NCBI GenBank assembly: GCA_040758525.1
Contig: JBFLVQ010000234.1
Location: forward strand, 1 to 12,706
Length of the DNA stretch: 12,706 nt
Reading direction: 5' to 3'
Source: JBFLVQ01 sp040758525
Lineage (GTDB): Bacteria; Acidobacteriota; Blastocatellia; Chloracidobacteriales; JADJPF01
Both the position numbers and the translations under genes were made by a program. This document shows, piece by piece, positions 1 through 7,595 of the stretch. A model generated the notes under the pieces. It was given only the letters and a program-made list of their open reading frames with translations. It was not told where the DNA came from and did no database searches. Each line of letters starts with the position of its first letter. Position 1 is the first letter of the stretch.

Positions 1-1097
1 TCTATGATTGGACGTGTAAGCCGTTGTGCGGCAAAGACCGCAACCGCCGAAGCAAGCAGTAGGAAGAAGACTACGATCAGTCCAATTATGATCTTTAGAC
101 GATTGACAATCGCACTAAACCAGCTCTGCTTTATCTGTACCCCGATGCGTCCAATAACTTGGCTATTAATATCTTTAATAGGGGCATAGGCAGTCTTGTA
201 CTGCTCACTGTTTATTGTCTCTTCGCCAACTTTGGGACGATCCTCAAGCTTGCCCTTGATACGTATTCCTACACCGCCACCCTGTTGAATAGGCAGGTTA
301 GCCGAGACAATCACATCTCCTAATGCGATCGATGCACCAGATTCTGCTCTTAGTTCTGGATAGAGAGTATTCTTGATGGCATTAGCAATGGAGCGATCCG
401 GTTCCGCATTATTGATAAGTAGTCCAGCTATCACCACACCAAGCAGATTACCACCGCCACCAATGATCGGCGCGCCTGCTTCTAGTACTAACCCATCTGT
501 AATGGTCTTACCCTCACTGGTAACTTCAGCCTGTTTACGCAATGCATCAATACCAAATATGCGTAGCCGTTCCGCCGGCTCACGCATAGAACTTGATTGA
601 GCATCGGTCTTCTTGGCCACCACACCATTCTGCAATGCGATCAATACTGGGTGATCCTTTAGTGAACCTTCTGCTGCTACCCCTTCGCCAGCAGGCGGAT
701 ACATAACTGTGCCTTGGCTGTCGGTAACAACAATGAAGTCAATATTACTCGCCTGTAACAAGGATTTAATAACATCATCGAGACGACGGCGGCCATCACC
801 TTGAATACGTGCGGTAAGCCTAGCCGAACCTTGTAAATTGCTAGGCGCTTGCACACTCTCTAATAGTCCTTGTGCACTGATCGCCTGTGCGGCATTCTGT
901 ACTACCTGTACAATAGCGAGTTGCCGGTTCTGATAGAGTTGCTCAGCAACACGAGCATCTTTCTCGATCGAGAGTGCGGCTTGACTCTCGATATTGCTAT
1001 TAACCTGTAGGATGATGAGTAGCGCCGATAGTAGCATCGGCACCAAAATAAGGAGCGCGGAAAAGATAATCAGTTTCTGCTTAATCAGTAACTTCAT
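1..1097 (-). CDS. Cache-domain transmembrane receptor with HAMP linker, truncated by window edge
   Basis: I translated this gene by hand from an ATG at 1097; 365 residues are visible and the 3' end lies outside the window. A short cytoplasmic N-terminus is followed by a transmembrane segment at about residues 7-31, an extracytoplasmic region to about 333, and a second transmembrane segment at about 334-357. The extracytoplasmic region has the double-cache look: FIVVTDSQGTVMYP near 121-134, then HPVLIALQNG, then GNLLGVVIAGLLIN near 216-229, and YAPIKDINSQVIGRIGV near 304-320. That last motif resembles the Cache_3-Cache_2 type seen in chemoreceptors and histidine kinases. The frame ends in QRLTRPII, the typical opening of a HAMP domain. 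The output module (methyl-accepting, kinase or cyclase) is not visible. The gene starts 30 bases after the PATAN gene upstream, so it is probably the fifth gene of that operon. The Shine-Dalgarno is weak (GGGTGG). Confidence 0.85.
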   Translation of the reverse strand, partial: MKLLIKQKLIIFSALLILVPMLLSALLIILQVNSNIESQAALSIEKDARVAEQLYQNRQLAIVQVVQNAAQAISAQGLLESVQAPSNLQGSARLTARIQGDGRRRLDDVIKSLLQASNIDFIVVTDSQGTVMYPPAGEGVAAEGSLKDHPVLIALQNGVVAKKTDAQSSSMREPAERLRIFGIDALRKQAEVTSEGKTITDGLVLEAGAPIIGGGGNLLGVVIAGLLINNAEPDRSIANAIKNTLYPELRAESGASIALGDVIVSANLPIQQGGGVGIRIKGKLEDRPKVGEETINSEQYKTAYAPIKDINSQVIGRIGVQIKQSWFSAIVNRLKIIIGLIVVFFLLLASAVAVFAAQRLTRPII

Positions 1098-1127
1098 AGC
1101 CCACCCGGCACGAGACAATGGCTCGCG

Positions 1128-1928
1128 TTAAAAGAGCTGTTTCATAATCTCTAACATTGACTCCTGGAAACGCACGCGCCGATCATTATCGGGAATCTCT
1201 TCGGCCAACCGCTCCAGAAAGGCTGGCACCATATCACGTGGTAGTTCACTACGCTTATGACCAAGCATCTCTGCACAATCATCAATGACAATTGGCGCCA
1301 TAGGTCCAATTGCCACCATAAGCTCTCGTTCAACACGATCTAGCACTCGCTCATCAACCGTCTCCACAATTGCTTCTTGTGGAATTGCCTCACCGGCTGA
1401 TTCTACTAGCCCTAGATCAAAGAGTCTGACAATGATACGTGAAGCATAGAGTTCATTCAGTTGAGTAGCGTCGGCAACTTCTGTGACGGTCTTCTCACCA
1501 TCAATTTCACGTAACACTGCCCAGTCCTCAGCACGTAGAGAGAACTCTTTGCTAGGACGCGAGGCAAGTCGAAAGATTGTGTTACGGGAAGGAATGACCC
1601 GACGTACACTCTCCCAATCAGCAGCATAAGTAACACTTTCAGCCAATATCTCTTCGGTTGAAAGCATAGTTGTCTGCTCTTCGGTAATCTCTCCACTACG
1701 AAAACGAAAAGTCCCTTCTGCCCAGGCAAAGAGCGTGTAGATTGCCTCCTCGCCAATATACTCTTCATAGAGAGCATGAACTATCTGGCCATTAGAGAGA
1801 TAGATCTCAGCAAAACGGCCATCTTCATGAGAGAGCTCAAGCAGTCCTGTACGATTGCTTGCATAGAGTAGACGAAGAATATCTAATAGCTTAAATTGGG
1901 ATAGGTTTCCAGAAAATGCATCTGACAT
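1128..1928 (-). CDS. DUF4388 (PATAN) signalling protein with C-terminal GPIA-like helical domain
   Basis: The protein has 266 residues. Residues 4-80 match the DUF4388/PATAN pattern: FSGNLSQFKLLDILRLL, then RTGLLEL, then a turn into IYLSNGQIVHA and GEEAIYTLFAWAEGTFRF. PATAN is named after the N-terminus of cyanobacterial PatA and is a small protein-interaction domain in motility and pilus control. Residues about 130-178 read like a winged-helix segment often found behind it (WAVLREIDGEKTVTEVA, then RLFDLGLVE). Residues about 195-260 contain RVERELMVAIGPMAPIVIDDC, resembling the small helical 'IGPIA' domain found at the end of many bacterial signalling proteins (DUF8082-like, from memory). I chose the ATG at 1928 over the GTG two codons upstream because GGGAAG lies five bases before it, whereas it abuts the GTG. 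There are no membrane segments, so it is cytoplasmic. It lies between the Roadblock and receptor genes. Confidence 0.85.
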   Translation of the reverse strand: MSDAFSGNLSQFKLLDILRLLYASNRTGLLELSHEDGRFAEIYLSNGQIVHALYEEYIGEEAIYTLFAWAEGTFRFRSGEITEEQTTMLSTEEILAESVTYAADWESVRRVIPSRNTIFRLASRPSKEFSLRAEDWAVLREIDGEKTVTEVADATQLNELYASRIIVRLFDLGLVESAGEAIPQEAIVETVDERVLDRVERELMVAIGPMAPIVIDDCAEMLGHKRSELPRDMVPAFLERLAEEIPDNDRRVRFQESMLEIMKQLF

Positions 1929-1998
1929 GATCACTTCCCACTCTTGAATATTTGTCTATCCCCTTGTCACCGGCAAATCACCTTATTACTACCAACCA

Positions 1999-2490
1999 TC
2001 AAGTGGCGCGACTCATCGCCTCGATCAATTGCCAACTGGTGTCATCCATACGCTCGCGTGCCAACATATTCTGTGGGTAGACACGCACGTTAATTTTCAA
2101 TTCTCGTACTGCCTTGTCCAGCTTGAGTTTACTTAATGCCACCTTTACCGTCATACGTAAAGTAGGCAAGTTTACGTTAGCGCTACTGATGATAGCAAGA
2201 AATACTTCCTGCGCACCATAAGGCGTATCAATAAGTAGATCAAGATCAATAAAGGCACTAACACGCCCTTCCGTATAGAGCATTGTTAGTTCGTCTAAGC
2301 GACCACGCACCACTTCGGCAGCGGCGCATAACTGTACCAGAAAAGTCCCCAGCTGTGTTGATACTTGTGCATTGGGGGTGAAGATACCTGCCGAGAGCAA
2401 GAACTCGCCTCGGAAATTGACTAGCGCGGCAGTCTTCACTCCTGGTATACGCAAAATATCCTGGAGAAAGGTCTCATGCGCTTTACCCAC
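1999..2490 (-). CDS. Stand-alone Roadblock/LC7 family protein
   Basis: The protein has 163 residues. The fold pattern is Roadblock/LC7: an N-terminal helix with FLQDILRIPGVKTAALVNFRG, a central helix with QLGTFLVQLCAAAEVV, then strands LTMLYTEGRVSAFIDL and LLIDT followed by another helix. The MglB relative of this family is the GTPase-activating partner of the small Ras-like GTPase MglA, but other members are only scaffolds and MglA is not in the window. The longest open frame begins at a TTG at 2505. However, the bases coding its first residues are a GGAGG Shine-Dalgarno that lies seven bases before a GTG at 2490, so GTG 2490 is the likely real start (MGKAHETFL). The C-terminal tail (about residues 125-163, rich in charged residues) extends beyond the usual ~120-residue domain. 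It is 44 bases downstream of the 386-residue gene. Confidence 0.8.
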   Translation of the reverse strand: MGKAHETFLQDILRIPGVKTAALVNFRGEFLLSAGIFTPNAQVSTQLGTFLVQLCAAAEVVRGRLDELTMLYTEGRVSAFIDLDLLIDTPYGAQEVFLAIISSANVNLPTLRMTVKVALSKLKLDKAVRELKINVRVYPQNMLARERMDDTSWQLIEAMSRAT

Positions 2491-2504
2491 TGATTCTCCT
2501 CCCA
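2488..2504 (-). promoter_or_regulatory. Ribosome-binding site that fixes a GTG start
   Basis: Read on the minus strand, this stretch is GGGAGGAGAATCAGTG. GGAGG sits seven bases before GTG, a near-ideal arrangement. It places the start of the stand-alone Roadblock protein at 2490 and makes the five upstream in-frame codons part of the leader. Confidence 0.75.
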
Positions 2505-2534
2505 ATCGATACTGACGGACTGGCCAGCTTAGTG

Positions 2535-3695
2535 TTAATCGACAGCAACCAACTCGGCTAGTGCAGGCGCCAGACTAAAATGCTCATACTCGGCCTGACG
2601 CATCTGTTGCAGCCGTATGAGCGCATCGGCCACTATGGTACGCAACTCTACGGTTGGCACCATACGGGCCAGTTCCCGCAAAGTATGTTTCAAGGCCTGG
2701 GTAAGGCCAATAACAAAATCGGCTGGTGGCGGCGTGACCGAGAATTTGATCTTACCATCCAAGTACTCAAACTCGGCAGCAAAAGGATCGAAGAATGGAT
2801 AACGCTCCGCCACTGCCAATAATCCTGCTCGTAATGCTACTGCAAAACTCTCTTCCTTAGTCAAACGTGTGGCTGCACGCTCTACTACTTGAATAATCTC
2901 ACTCATCAATGCCACTAGCCGCTGGTACTGGGCTTGATACTCTGCTTCATCCAACTCTGCTAACTCATCACTAGCCGGCTCGCTTACCAATGGTGGTAGG
3001 GTAGCTTCGCTTGCCACCTCTGCTAGATCATTTGGGAATGGTGGCAGCGCAGGTTCAGGAAACGAGATAACATTGTTTAGTGCGCCTGCCAGTGCCGGTG
3101 CTAGTAATGATGAACTAGCACAACGATAGACGTGATAGATGGCGTTATACTCAGTTACTAGCGCCAGTATACGCTGATAACCAGATTCATTCTCAACTAT
3201 CTCGCCATTGCTCAATGAAACCATAGCATTGACATTACCGTCAACTAGATAAATGATCCCTTCGCCTTCTTCAGGTAGTTCTACCTCAATATAGTAGCGT
3301 GCATCGGAATGCAGCCGCAGTTTAGTTACCAACTTTGCTAGATCAGTAAACTCACTCTCAAGCCCCTGATAAACTACCTCGCCATCAATACGGCCAGCAA
3401 TCGCTTCAACTATTATACTAGGATGGGAATAGACAGAGATCTGACCATCTGGTGCCGCCGCCCGTAATAGTATTGCATCAATCGCCTCACTACCTTGTCG
3501 TACTCGCTCTGGCCCCTCATCAAGCGCATTCATAATCACACCAGTATTTATAAACACATATCCGCGCACATAAGGGAAGATAGCCTGTAGATACCCAGTA
3601 AAGCCAGTAACCTGTAGATCGGCCAGCAACGCAGCCGTGTTGAGATAGGAGGTCTTGAGATGTTCGTGGACCGGTTTTCCTTTAGGAACCTGCAT
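2535..3695 (-). CDS. Protein of unknown function with two PATAN-like units and a distinct C-terminal domain
   Basis: The protein has 386 residues, with no signal peptide or membrane segment. I do not recognise it as a named family. Two N-terminal stretches have the PATAN rhythm (hydrophobic helix, 'G-x-L' strand, 'xGxVxxA' turn, helix, strand). The first is at about residues 20-90 (TGFTGYLQ, then GYVFINTGVIMNAL). The second is at about 104-192 (EFTDLAKLVTKLRLH, then GIIYLVDGNVNAMV, then GYQRILALVTEYNAIYHVYR). A proline- and acid-rich linker follows at about 210-250. Then comes a mostly helical C-terminal domain at about 255-375, with RYPFFDPFAAEFEYLDGKI and DFVIGLTQALKHTLRELA. It is separated by 39 bases from the PATAN-Roadblock gene and 44 from the next Roadblock gene, so co-transcription is likely. 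The ATG at 3695 has no clear Shine-Dalgarno. Coding status is firm; the domain reading is inference. Confidence 0.75.
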   Translation of the reverse strand: MQVPKGKPVHEHLKTSYLNTAALLADLQVTGFTGYLQAIFPYVRGYVFINTGVIMNALDEGPERVRQGSEAIDAILLRAAAPDGQISVYSHPSIIVEAIAGRIDGEVVYQGLESEFTDLAKLVTKLRLHSDARYYIEVELPEEGEGIIYLVDGNVNAMVSLSNGEIVENESGYQRILALVTEYNAIYHVYRCASSSLLAPALAGALNNVISFPEPALPPFPNDLAEVASEATLPPLVSEPASDELAELDEAEYQAQYQRLVALMSEIIQVVERAATRLTKEESFAVALRAGLLAVAERYPFFDPFAAEFEYLDGKIKFSVTPPPADFVIGLTQALKHTLRELARMVPTVELRTIVADALIRLQQMRQAEYEHFSLAPALAELVAVD

Positions 3696-3734
3696 GATGT
3701 ATGAGAAAGCGCAAAAGGAAAAGTGCGGACGGCT

Positions 3735-4550
3735 TTAGGCCAACTGTCCAGAAAACGAACCGGTGAGTGATCCTGTACCACCAGGCCCTGGCCCACGCCG
3801 CATCTGGACCTTGCGAAACGCGCGCTCAATATAAGGATTGATTGTCTCGTAACGTACCGCAGAAGAGCAGTCGATAGCAGCGAGAAATTCTTCCTGATCA
3901 AATATGATCAACTTACGTTGACCAACGATGAGCGCGGTGCGTCGCAACGAGCCAACTTTGCCAGGTATACCAGCTAGCCCACCATGATAAACCAAGAAGG
4001 CGATCAGCATACCAAACTTCTCTGGCGATTTGATGTTGCTATGTGCTTGCAAAGTGCCGTCACGTAATGTTGCAATTGCGCCATCAATACCCTTTATCTT
4101 AGTGAGATCGTTGACCAGCGCCTGATAGGGATTGATTGCCCGCATTACTCCACCAGTAGGTGTGCCAGTAGCAGGCGCCGTGTTATTAGGTAGTGCGCCT
4201 GAAACAGTCTTTCCCCCTACGCCTGGTTGGATCATGCCAGCCTTCTCCTCATCAATGAGGCGCATACCTTCCATTAGTATATTGGCCCAGGGATCATAGA
4301 TTGTACGTATAGGAGCAGCAATACCAGTATCGATACGAAAGCTTCCTTCGGTGTAGCGTAAGGCTTGATAAACAGCGTCTATACCAGATAGCTCTCCTAA
4401 ACGAGCATCGACCACTTCGCCATCTTGAAAGTAGAAGACACCATCCCCATTAGGATAATGTACTGTCAGTCGCGCGGTATTGCGTCCTACACAATTGATC
4501 TGGATGATATCCACGAGGGCAAGATCTTTAAGATCTCCCACTAAAGCCAT
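3735..4550 (-). CDS. PATAN (DUF4388)-Roadblock/LC7 fusion protein
   Basis: The protein has 271 residues and is the first gene of the five-gene signalling operon. Residues 1-75 are a DUF4388/PATAN domain: VGDLKDLALVDIIQIN, NTARLTV, GVFYFQDGEVVDARLG, then AVYQALRYTEGSFRI. A flexible linker rich in Gly, Pro, Thr and Asn spans about 105-138. Residues about 140-235 have Roadblock/LC7 form: LVNDLTKIKGIDGAIATLRDG, then MLIAFLVYHG, then TALIVGQRKLIIFDQEEFLAAI. The last 20 residues are Gly- and Ser-rich and probably unstructured. Carrying both domain types in one chain ties the PATAN and Roadblock proteins of this operon into one interaction set. The ATG at 4550 follows GAGAGAAAG at a slightly long spacing. 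A promoter and a structured leader lie upstream. Confidence 0.85.
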   Translation of the reverse strand: MALVGDLKDLALVDIIQINCVGRNTARLTVHYPNGDGVFYFQDGEVVDARLGELSGIDAVYQALRYTEGSFRIDTGIAAPIRTIYDPWANILMEGMRLIDEEKAGMIQPGVGGKTVSGALPNNTAPATGTPTGGVMRAINPYQALVNDLTKIKGIDGAIATLRDGTLQAHSNIKSPEKFGMLIAFLVYHGGLAGIPGKVGSLRRTALIVGQRKLIIFDQEEFLAAIDCSSAVRYETINPYIERAFRKVQMRRGPGPGGTGSLTGSFSGQLA

Positions 4551-4874
4551 AACTACTTTCTCTCAATACTAATATTCACTTTATGTTTATCTTCACTCGT
4601 ACAACTATTGGGCAATCTAGTGGTGAACTACCATCGGCCCAAAGGCCGAGCCTCGGCACGCTTTGAAGATTAACTACAGCATCTTCATCTACACTCTGAA
4701 GACCGCTCTCTGCTTTGGCCAATAGAATAAAAATGCCCAAGCAGCCGAAGTCTCTCTTAGCGGGCGCCTAAGCGCGACTTGCTTTCCAACACTCGCTGGC
4801 GTCCGAAATGCTGGGATTATGCAGAGCCTATGTTGCCTTAGAAAACCTATTCGAATCTGTAGCTTAAATAACTG
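4551..4874 (-). promoter_or_regulatory. Long structured 5' leader of the PATAN/Roadblock operon
   Basis: About 324 bases lie between the inferred transcription start near 4874 and the first ATG at 4550. Several inverted repeats are visible. At 4748-4780 there is a stem of AAGTC/GACTT, a symmetric 3x3 internal loop, then CTTAG/CTAAG closing a seven-base loop. At 4664-4687 TGAAGAT pairs with ATCTTCA across ten bases. At 4634-4649 TCGGCC pairs with GGCCGA across CAAA. An alternative stem, CCGAG/CTCGG (4646-4656), overlaps the last one and excludes it. I do not recognise a known riboswitch class, and no T-rich tract follows these stems, so classical attenuation is not obvious. The 63-codon frame at 4689-4880 shows no protein-like features. 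Confidence 0.45.
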
Positions 4875-4880
4875 CGACAA

Positions 4881-4909
4881 AGTCTAACAAAGTTACGCAT
4901 ATGTGTCAA
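4881..4909 (-). promoter_or_regulatory. Sigma-70-type promoter of the PATAN/Roadblock operon
   Basis: On the minus strand TTGACA (4904-4909) is a perfect -35 hexamer. Exactly 17 bases later comes TAGACT (4881-4886), matching four of six -10 positions. The surroundings are AT-rich. It is the only good promoter found between the small secreted protein gene and the first PATAN gene, and it predicts initiation near 4874. Confidence 0.6.
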
Positions 4910-4939
4910 TTAAATATATATGTTGGTCGAAGCTTAGGT

Positions 4940-5605
4940 TCAATGCTTGGCACGTGTATGCTCAATCTGTTTAGCCAATCGATCAGCAGCATTGCGAGCA
5001 ATCAGTGGTAAGCTATCATCAAGGGTAATCTCTTTGAGCAGTGGCAGGAATTGGCTGGGTTCGGCAAGCCGGTCTTTTTTCAATTCTGCCTCCAGGTTTT
5101 TTAACTGACGGGGTAGGTCTAGCGGTGTATGTCGGCGTGCTAGCGTCATATCCTCATAACGTCGTTGCTGATTCTCGATGGCGCGAAAGAGCTCTACCAA
5201 CTGGCTGGCAGTACGATTTTCAGTATAGTTAAAGTGGACTTCACGGGCGCGTCCTTGAGCGCGCAGCCCTAGTGTAATTGTACCTAGATGGGGAAACTGC
5301 TTATCAGTTTGGTAAGATTCATTACTATCAAGAAAGCGTAGGGTTTCGAAAAGCTCTCCCAAACGCCCTACTGTCGCTGGTAACAACTTCATTTTTATCA
5401 GGATCTCTTCATCTTCATCACGTTTCTTATAACGTAGTTGACCCTCCCCATTAGCCATCACCTTGATCTCAGAGAAGGTAATATCAAAGCGTGGGCTTTC
5501 AAACCGGTAGGTGTACTCCCGTGTCTCATCCCCTGCCCTTGCAGACAGTGGTAAAAATAACCATAATACTGTTAAAAGACCTGCTTTTAGCCATTGAGGC
5601 ATCAT
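4940..5605 (-). CDS. Small secreted protein of unknown function
   Basis: The protein has 221 residues. It begins with a signal peptide: Lys at 7, the hydrophobic core AGLLTVLWLFLPLS, and a likely cleavage after ARA at residue 24. The mature part opens with alternating strands (YTYRFESPRFDITFSEIKV, then GQLRYKKRDE), suggesting a beta-rich domain to about residue 130. It ends in a highly charged helical region (RRYEDMTLARRHTPLDLPRQ, then repeated Lys/Glu). There is no catalytic motif, lipobox or second membrane segment, so it probably ends up in the periplasm. No family is recognised. Two ATG codons are adjacent at 5605 and 5602; the preceding GGGGG fits the second slightly better. It is 54 bases downstream of the TPR gene and probably in its operon. 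Confidence 0.75.
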   Translation of the reverse strand: MMPQWLKAGLLTVLWLFLPLSARAGDETREYTYRFESPRFDITFSEIKVMANGEGQLRYKKRDEDEEILIKMKLLPATVGRLGELFETLRFLDSNESYQTDKQFPHLGTITLGLRAQGRAREVHFNYTENRTASQLVELFRAIENQQRRYEDMTLARRHTPLDLPRQLKNLEAELKKDRLAEPSQFLPLLKEITLDDSLPLIARNAADRLAKQIEHTRAKH

Positions 5606-5617
5606 GTAACCCCCAAC

Positions 5618-5652
5618 TTTAAATTGTTAATTGCGGACTTAGGCAATTTAAA
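5618..5652 (-). repeat. AT-rich inverted repeat before the small secreted protein gene
   Basis: TTTAAATTG (5618-5626) and CAATTTAAA (5644-5652) form nine-base arms across a 17-base loop. A shorter six-base stem, GCAATT/AATTGC, can form within the same stretch using one of the same arms, so the two are alternatives. In the transcript the long stem ends just ahead of the GGGGG ribosome-binding site. No T-tract follows, so it is not a normal terminator. Confidence 0.4.
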
Positions 5653-5659
5653 AGAGTCG

Positions 5660-7573
5660 TTATTTGAGATCAAGTCCTGCCAATGAACCATGTAACTTAC
5701 GATATAGATTCTCAATCAGAGTACGTTGCAGACTAGCATTCTCATCATAACGATTAAAACCTTTGATATATAGGTCTAGCGCTTCTGCCTCATGGCCAGC
5801 AGCCTGCTGTACCGCTGCTAACTGCGAGAGTGCAGTACGCTGTTCTGCACCTACTTCATAACTCTCTATAGACAACCGTAAGGCCTTGTTTGCTTCCTCT
5901 AGCTGCCCTTGCTTAAAGTATATACGACCTAGTAGATGCTGCCCACGAGCACGAAAGAGGCGTAGACGTGCCTCGCGATTTAACTCTAGCGCATCGCGTA
6001 GCGAACCTTCCAATCGAGTAGCTGCTTCAGCAACCTTAAGCGCCTCAAGCACCAGTGTAGTAGCACGACCAAGCGCAACTCCATTAGCAAGCAGTCGCTC
6101 TGCTGCCCATAACTGCCGGAAGGGACGCCGCTCATCCTCTACCGCAAGCAATAGACCAAGCGCCTCTAATGTTCGTAATTCATTCTCCTGAGGCGGTTGC
6201 TCTGCTATTGAATTAGTTGGTGAATCAGTAGTCTGAGCTTTATCAGACGTCTTGTTTAAGTAGTATTCAAAGCGTAGGAAGTTTTCCACAAGTTGGTAAT
6301 GACGGTCAGAAGTAAGACTCTGAGGCATTCCTAGCGCAGCTTTATGCTCCTTCTCAAGCAGCAGCTTGAAACTGCGTGAACGAGCCGAGAGTAGTCCTCC
6401 CAAGCGTGCCTCAAACTCTCCTGTTGTGGTGATAGAAAGGAATTTTTCAAACTGCTCATATGCACCTATATAATCTTCTGCAAGCAGCAGCAGCTTGGTC
6501 AGCTCAAAGTAGAGAGTGGGAAAGCCAGGGCTACGCGCTAAAGCATCTGAGAGCAGCTCTTCAGCGCTAGCATAATCCTGCTCAGCAACAAGTACATTGG
6601 CCATTACAATACGTGCCCAGGAATAGGTAGGAGCAATGCTGAGTGCCAGCCCTGCCCAACGGCGTGACATACCATAATCACCCTGGCTAGCTGCCAGATA
6701 AGCAAGCTGAGTGAAGAGTCGGTAGTCGCGTGGTGTGATGGCAAACTGTTTAGCCAACTCTTCAGCCGCACGTGTATCATCTTTGGTCAGTAGATAGGTG
6801 ATTGCTAGTCCACCATGCGCTGATTCATGATCAGGAGCAACTTCTAGTTGTTTCTGGTAGAGCGAAACAGCATCTTCATAGGCGCCCTCGGCACGATATA
6901 GTGCCGCTAGCCCAGCATAAGCAACCGGCTCTTTTGGTTCCAATGTAATGGCACGTTGCCAAGCGGCAATTGCCTCTTCCAACCGTAATCTGATCAGATA
7001 AGCATTAGCCAAACTACTATGATATTTATGTTGCTGAGGATCAAGTTGAATAGCACGAGTAAAAACACGTGTGGCATCCTCGCCTGCTTCTGCATTGAGG
7101 TAGAAGAGACCTATTTGAACCAGCCGGGCAGACTGCTGCCAATAGCTTGGCTCAAAACGACGCATCAATAGTATCGCCTCTTCTCGATAACCATGACCAA
7201 GTAGAGTAACAGGGAAGGCCCATATGTAGTTAAGAAAGATACGGTCATTTACTGGCTGAGCAGCCTCCTGAAAAGCCTTTTGGAACTGTTCCACGGCTAG
7301 TTCAGGACGCTGTTGTTTAAGCTCTGTTTCCGCTAGTGCGGCACGAGCGCGTAACATCAGTTCGCGCGCTGCTCCAGCAAGTGGCGCTGAGGAGGGTTTC
7401 TGTAGAAAATCTGCCAACAGACGTATACGCTCATCAGCACGCGCCAGGGTAATGCGCTGCAGCTCTAATTGAGCTTCTACCAGATCGCTGAGATTAGCTG
7501 GGGGAGAAGTTTGTGCTGCCGTCCATATTGGCATTACTAGCAGCCACAGAACAACAATAAGAGAGTTCTTCAT
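5660..7573 (-). CDS. Secreted tetratricopeptide-repeat protein
   Basis: The protein has 637 residues. A signal peptide is clear at 1-20 (Lys at 2, core LIVVLWLLVMPIW, cleavage near TAAQ), so the protein is exported and no lipobox is seen. Between about residues 80 and 400 there are repeated 34-residue TPR units. The best ones contain YHSSLANAYLIRLRLEEAIAA, AYAGLAALYRAEGAYEDAVSL and ARIVMANVLVAEQDYASAEELL, usually ending in a 'xxxP' turn such as LDP, LEP or VAP. A Gln/Thr/Ser-rich gap (about 440-470) separates these from further helical repeats, including HLLGRIYFKQGQLEEANKALRL near 565. TPR arrays are scaffolds for protein partners; no enzyme domain is present. It lies 22 bases after ruvA, almost certainly on the same transcript. 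The start ATG at 7573 has only a weak ribosome-binding site. Confidence 0.85.
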   Translation of the reverse strand: MKNSLIVVLWLLVMPIWTAAQTSPPANLSDLVEAQLELQRITLARADERIRLLADFLQKPSSAPLAGAARELMLRARAALAETELKQQRPELAVEQFQKAFQEAAQPVNDRIFLNYIWAFPVTLLGHGYREEAILLMRRFEPSYWQQSARLVQIGLFYLNAEAGEDATRVFTRAIQLDPQQHKYHSSLANAYLIRLRLEEAIAAWQRAITLEPKEPVAYAGLAALYRAEGAYEDAVSLYQKQLEVAPDHESAHGGLAITYLLTKDDTRAAEELAKQFAITPRDYRLFTQLAYLAASQGDYGMSRRWAGLALSIAPTYSWARIVMANVLVAEQDYASAEELLSDALARSPGFPTLYFELTKLLLLAEDYIGAYEQFEKFLSITTTGEFEARLGGLLSARSRSFKLLLEKEHKAALGMPQSLTSDRHYQLVENFLRFEYYLNKTSDKAQTTDSPTNSIAEQPPQENELRTLEALGLLLAVEDERRPFRQLWAAERLLANGVALGRATTLVLEALKVAEAATRLEGSLRDALELNREARLRLFRARGQHLLGRIYFKQGQLEEANKALRLSIESYEVGAEQRTALSQLAAVQQAAGHEAEALDLYIKGFNRYDENASLQRTLIENLYRKLHGSLAGLDLK

Positions 7574-7595
7574 GTACTTATCCAGAGATCGTCAA

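Noticed and set aside
4..600. Plus-strand frames at the left end of the window
   Set aside because: They are antisense to the cache receptor, whose membrane segments and cache motifs are clear on the minus strand.
962..973. Perfect 12-base palindrome TCTCGATCGAGA
   Set aside because: It lies inside the receptor coding region with normal codons and has no repeat elsewhere that I noticed; chance is sufficient.
4634..4656. GC-rich stems as an intrinsic terminator
   Set aside because: No T-rich tract follows on either strand, and the two stems exclude each other.
4689..4880. 63-codon minus-strand open frame in the long intergenic region
   Set aside because: The translation shows no domain or family-like pattern, there is no ribosome-binding site, and the frame overlaps the inferred promoter and leader stems.
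5886..6191. 101-codon plus-strand frame rich in Ser and Arg
   Set aside because: It is a shadow of the secreted TPR protein on the opposite strand, with low-complexity composition and no start signals.
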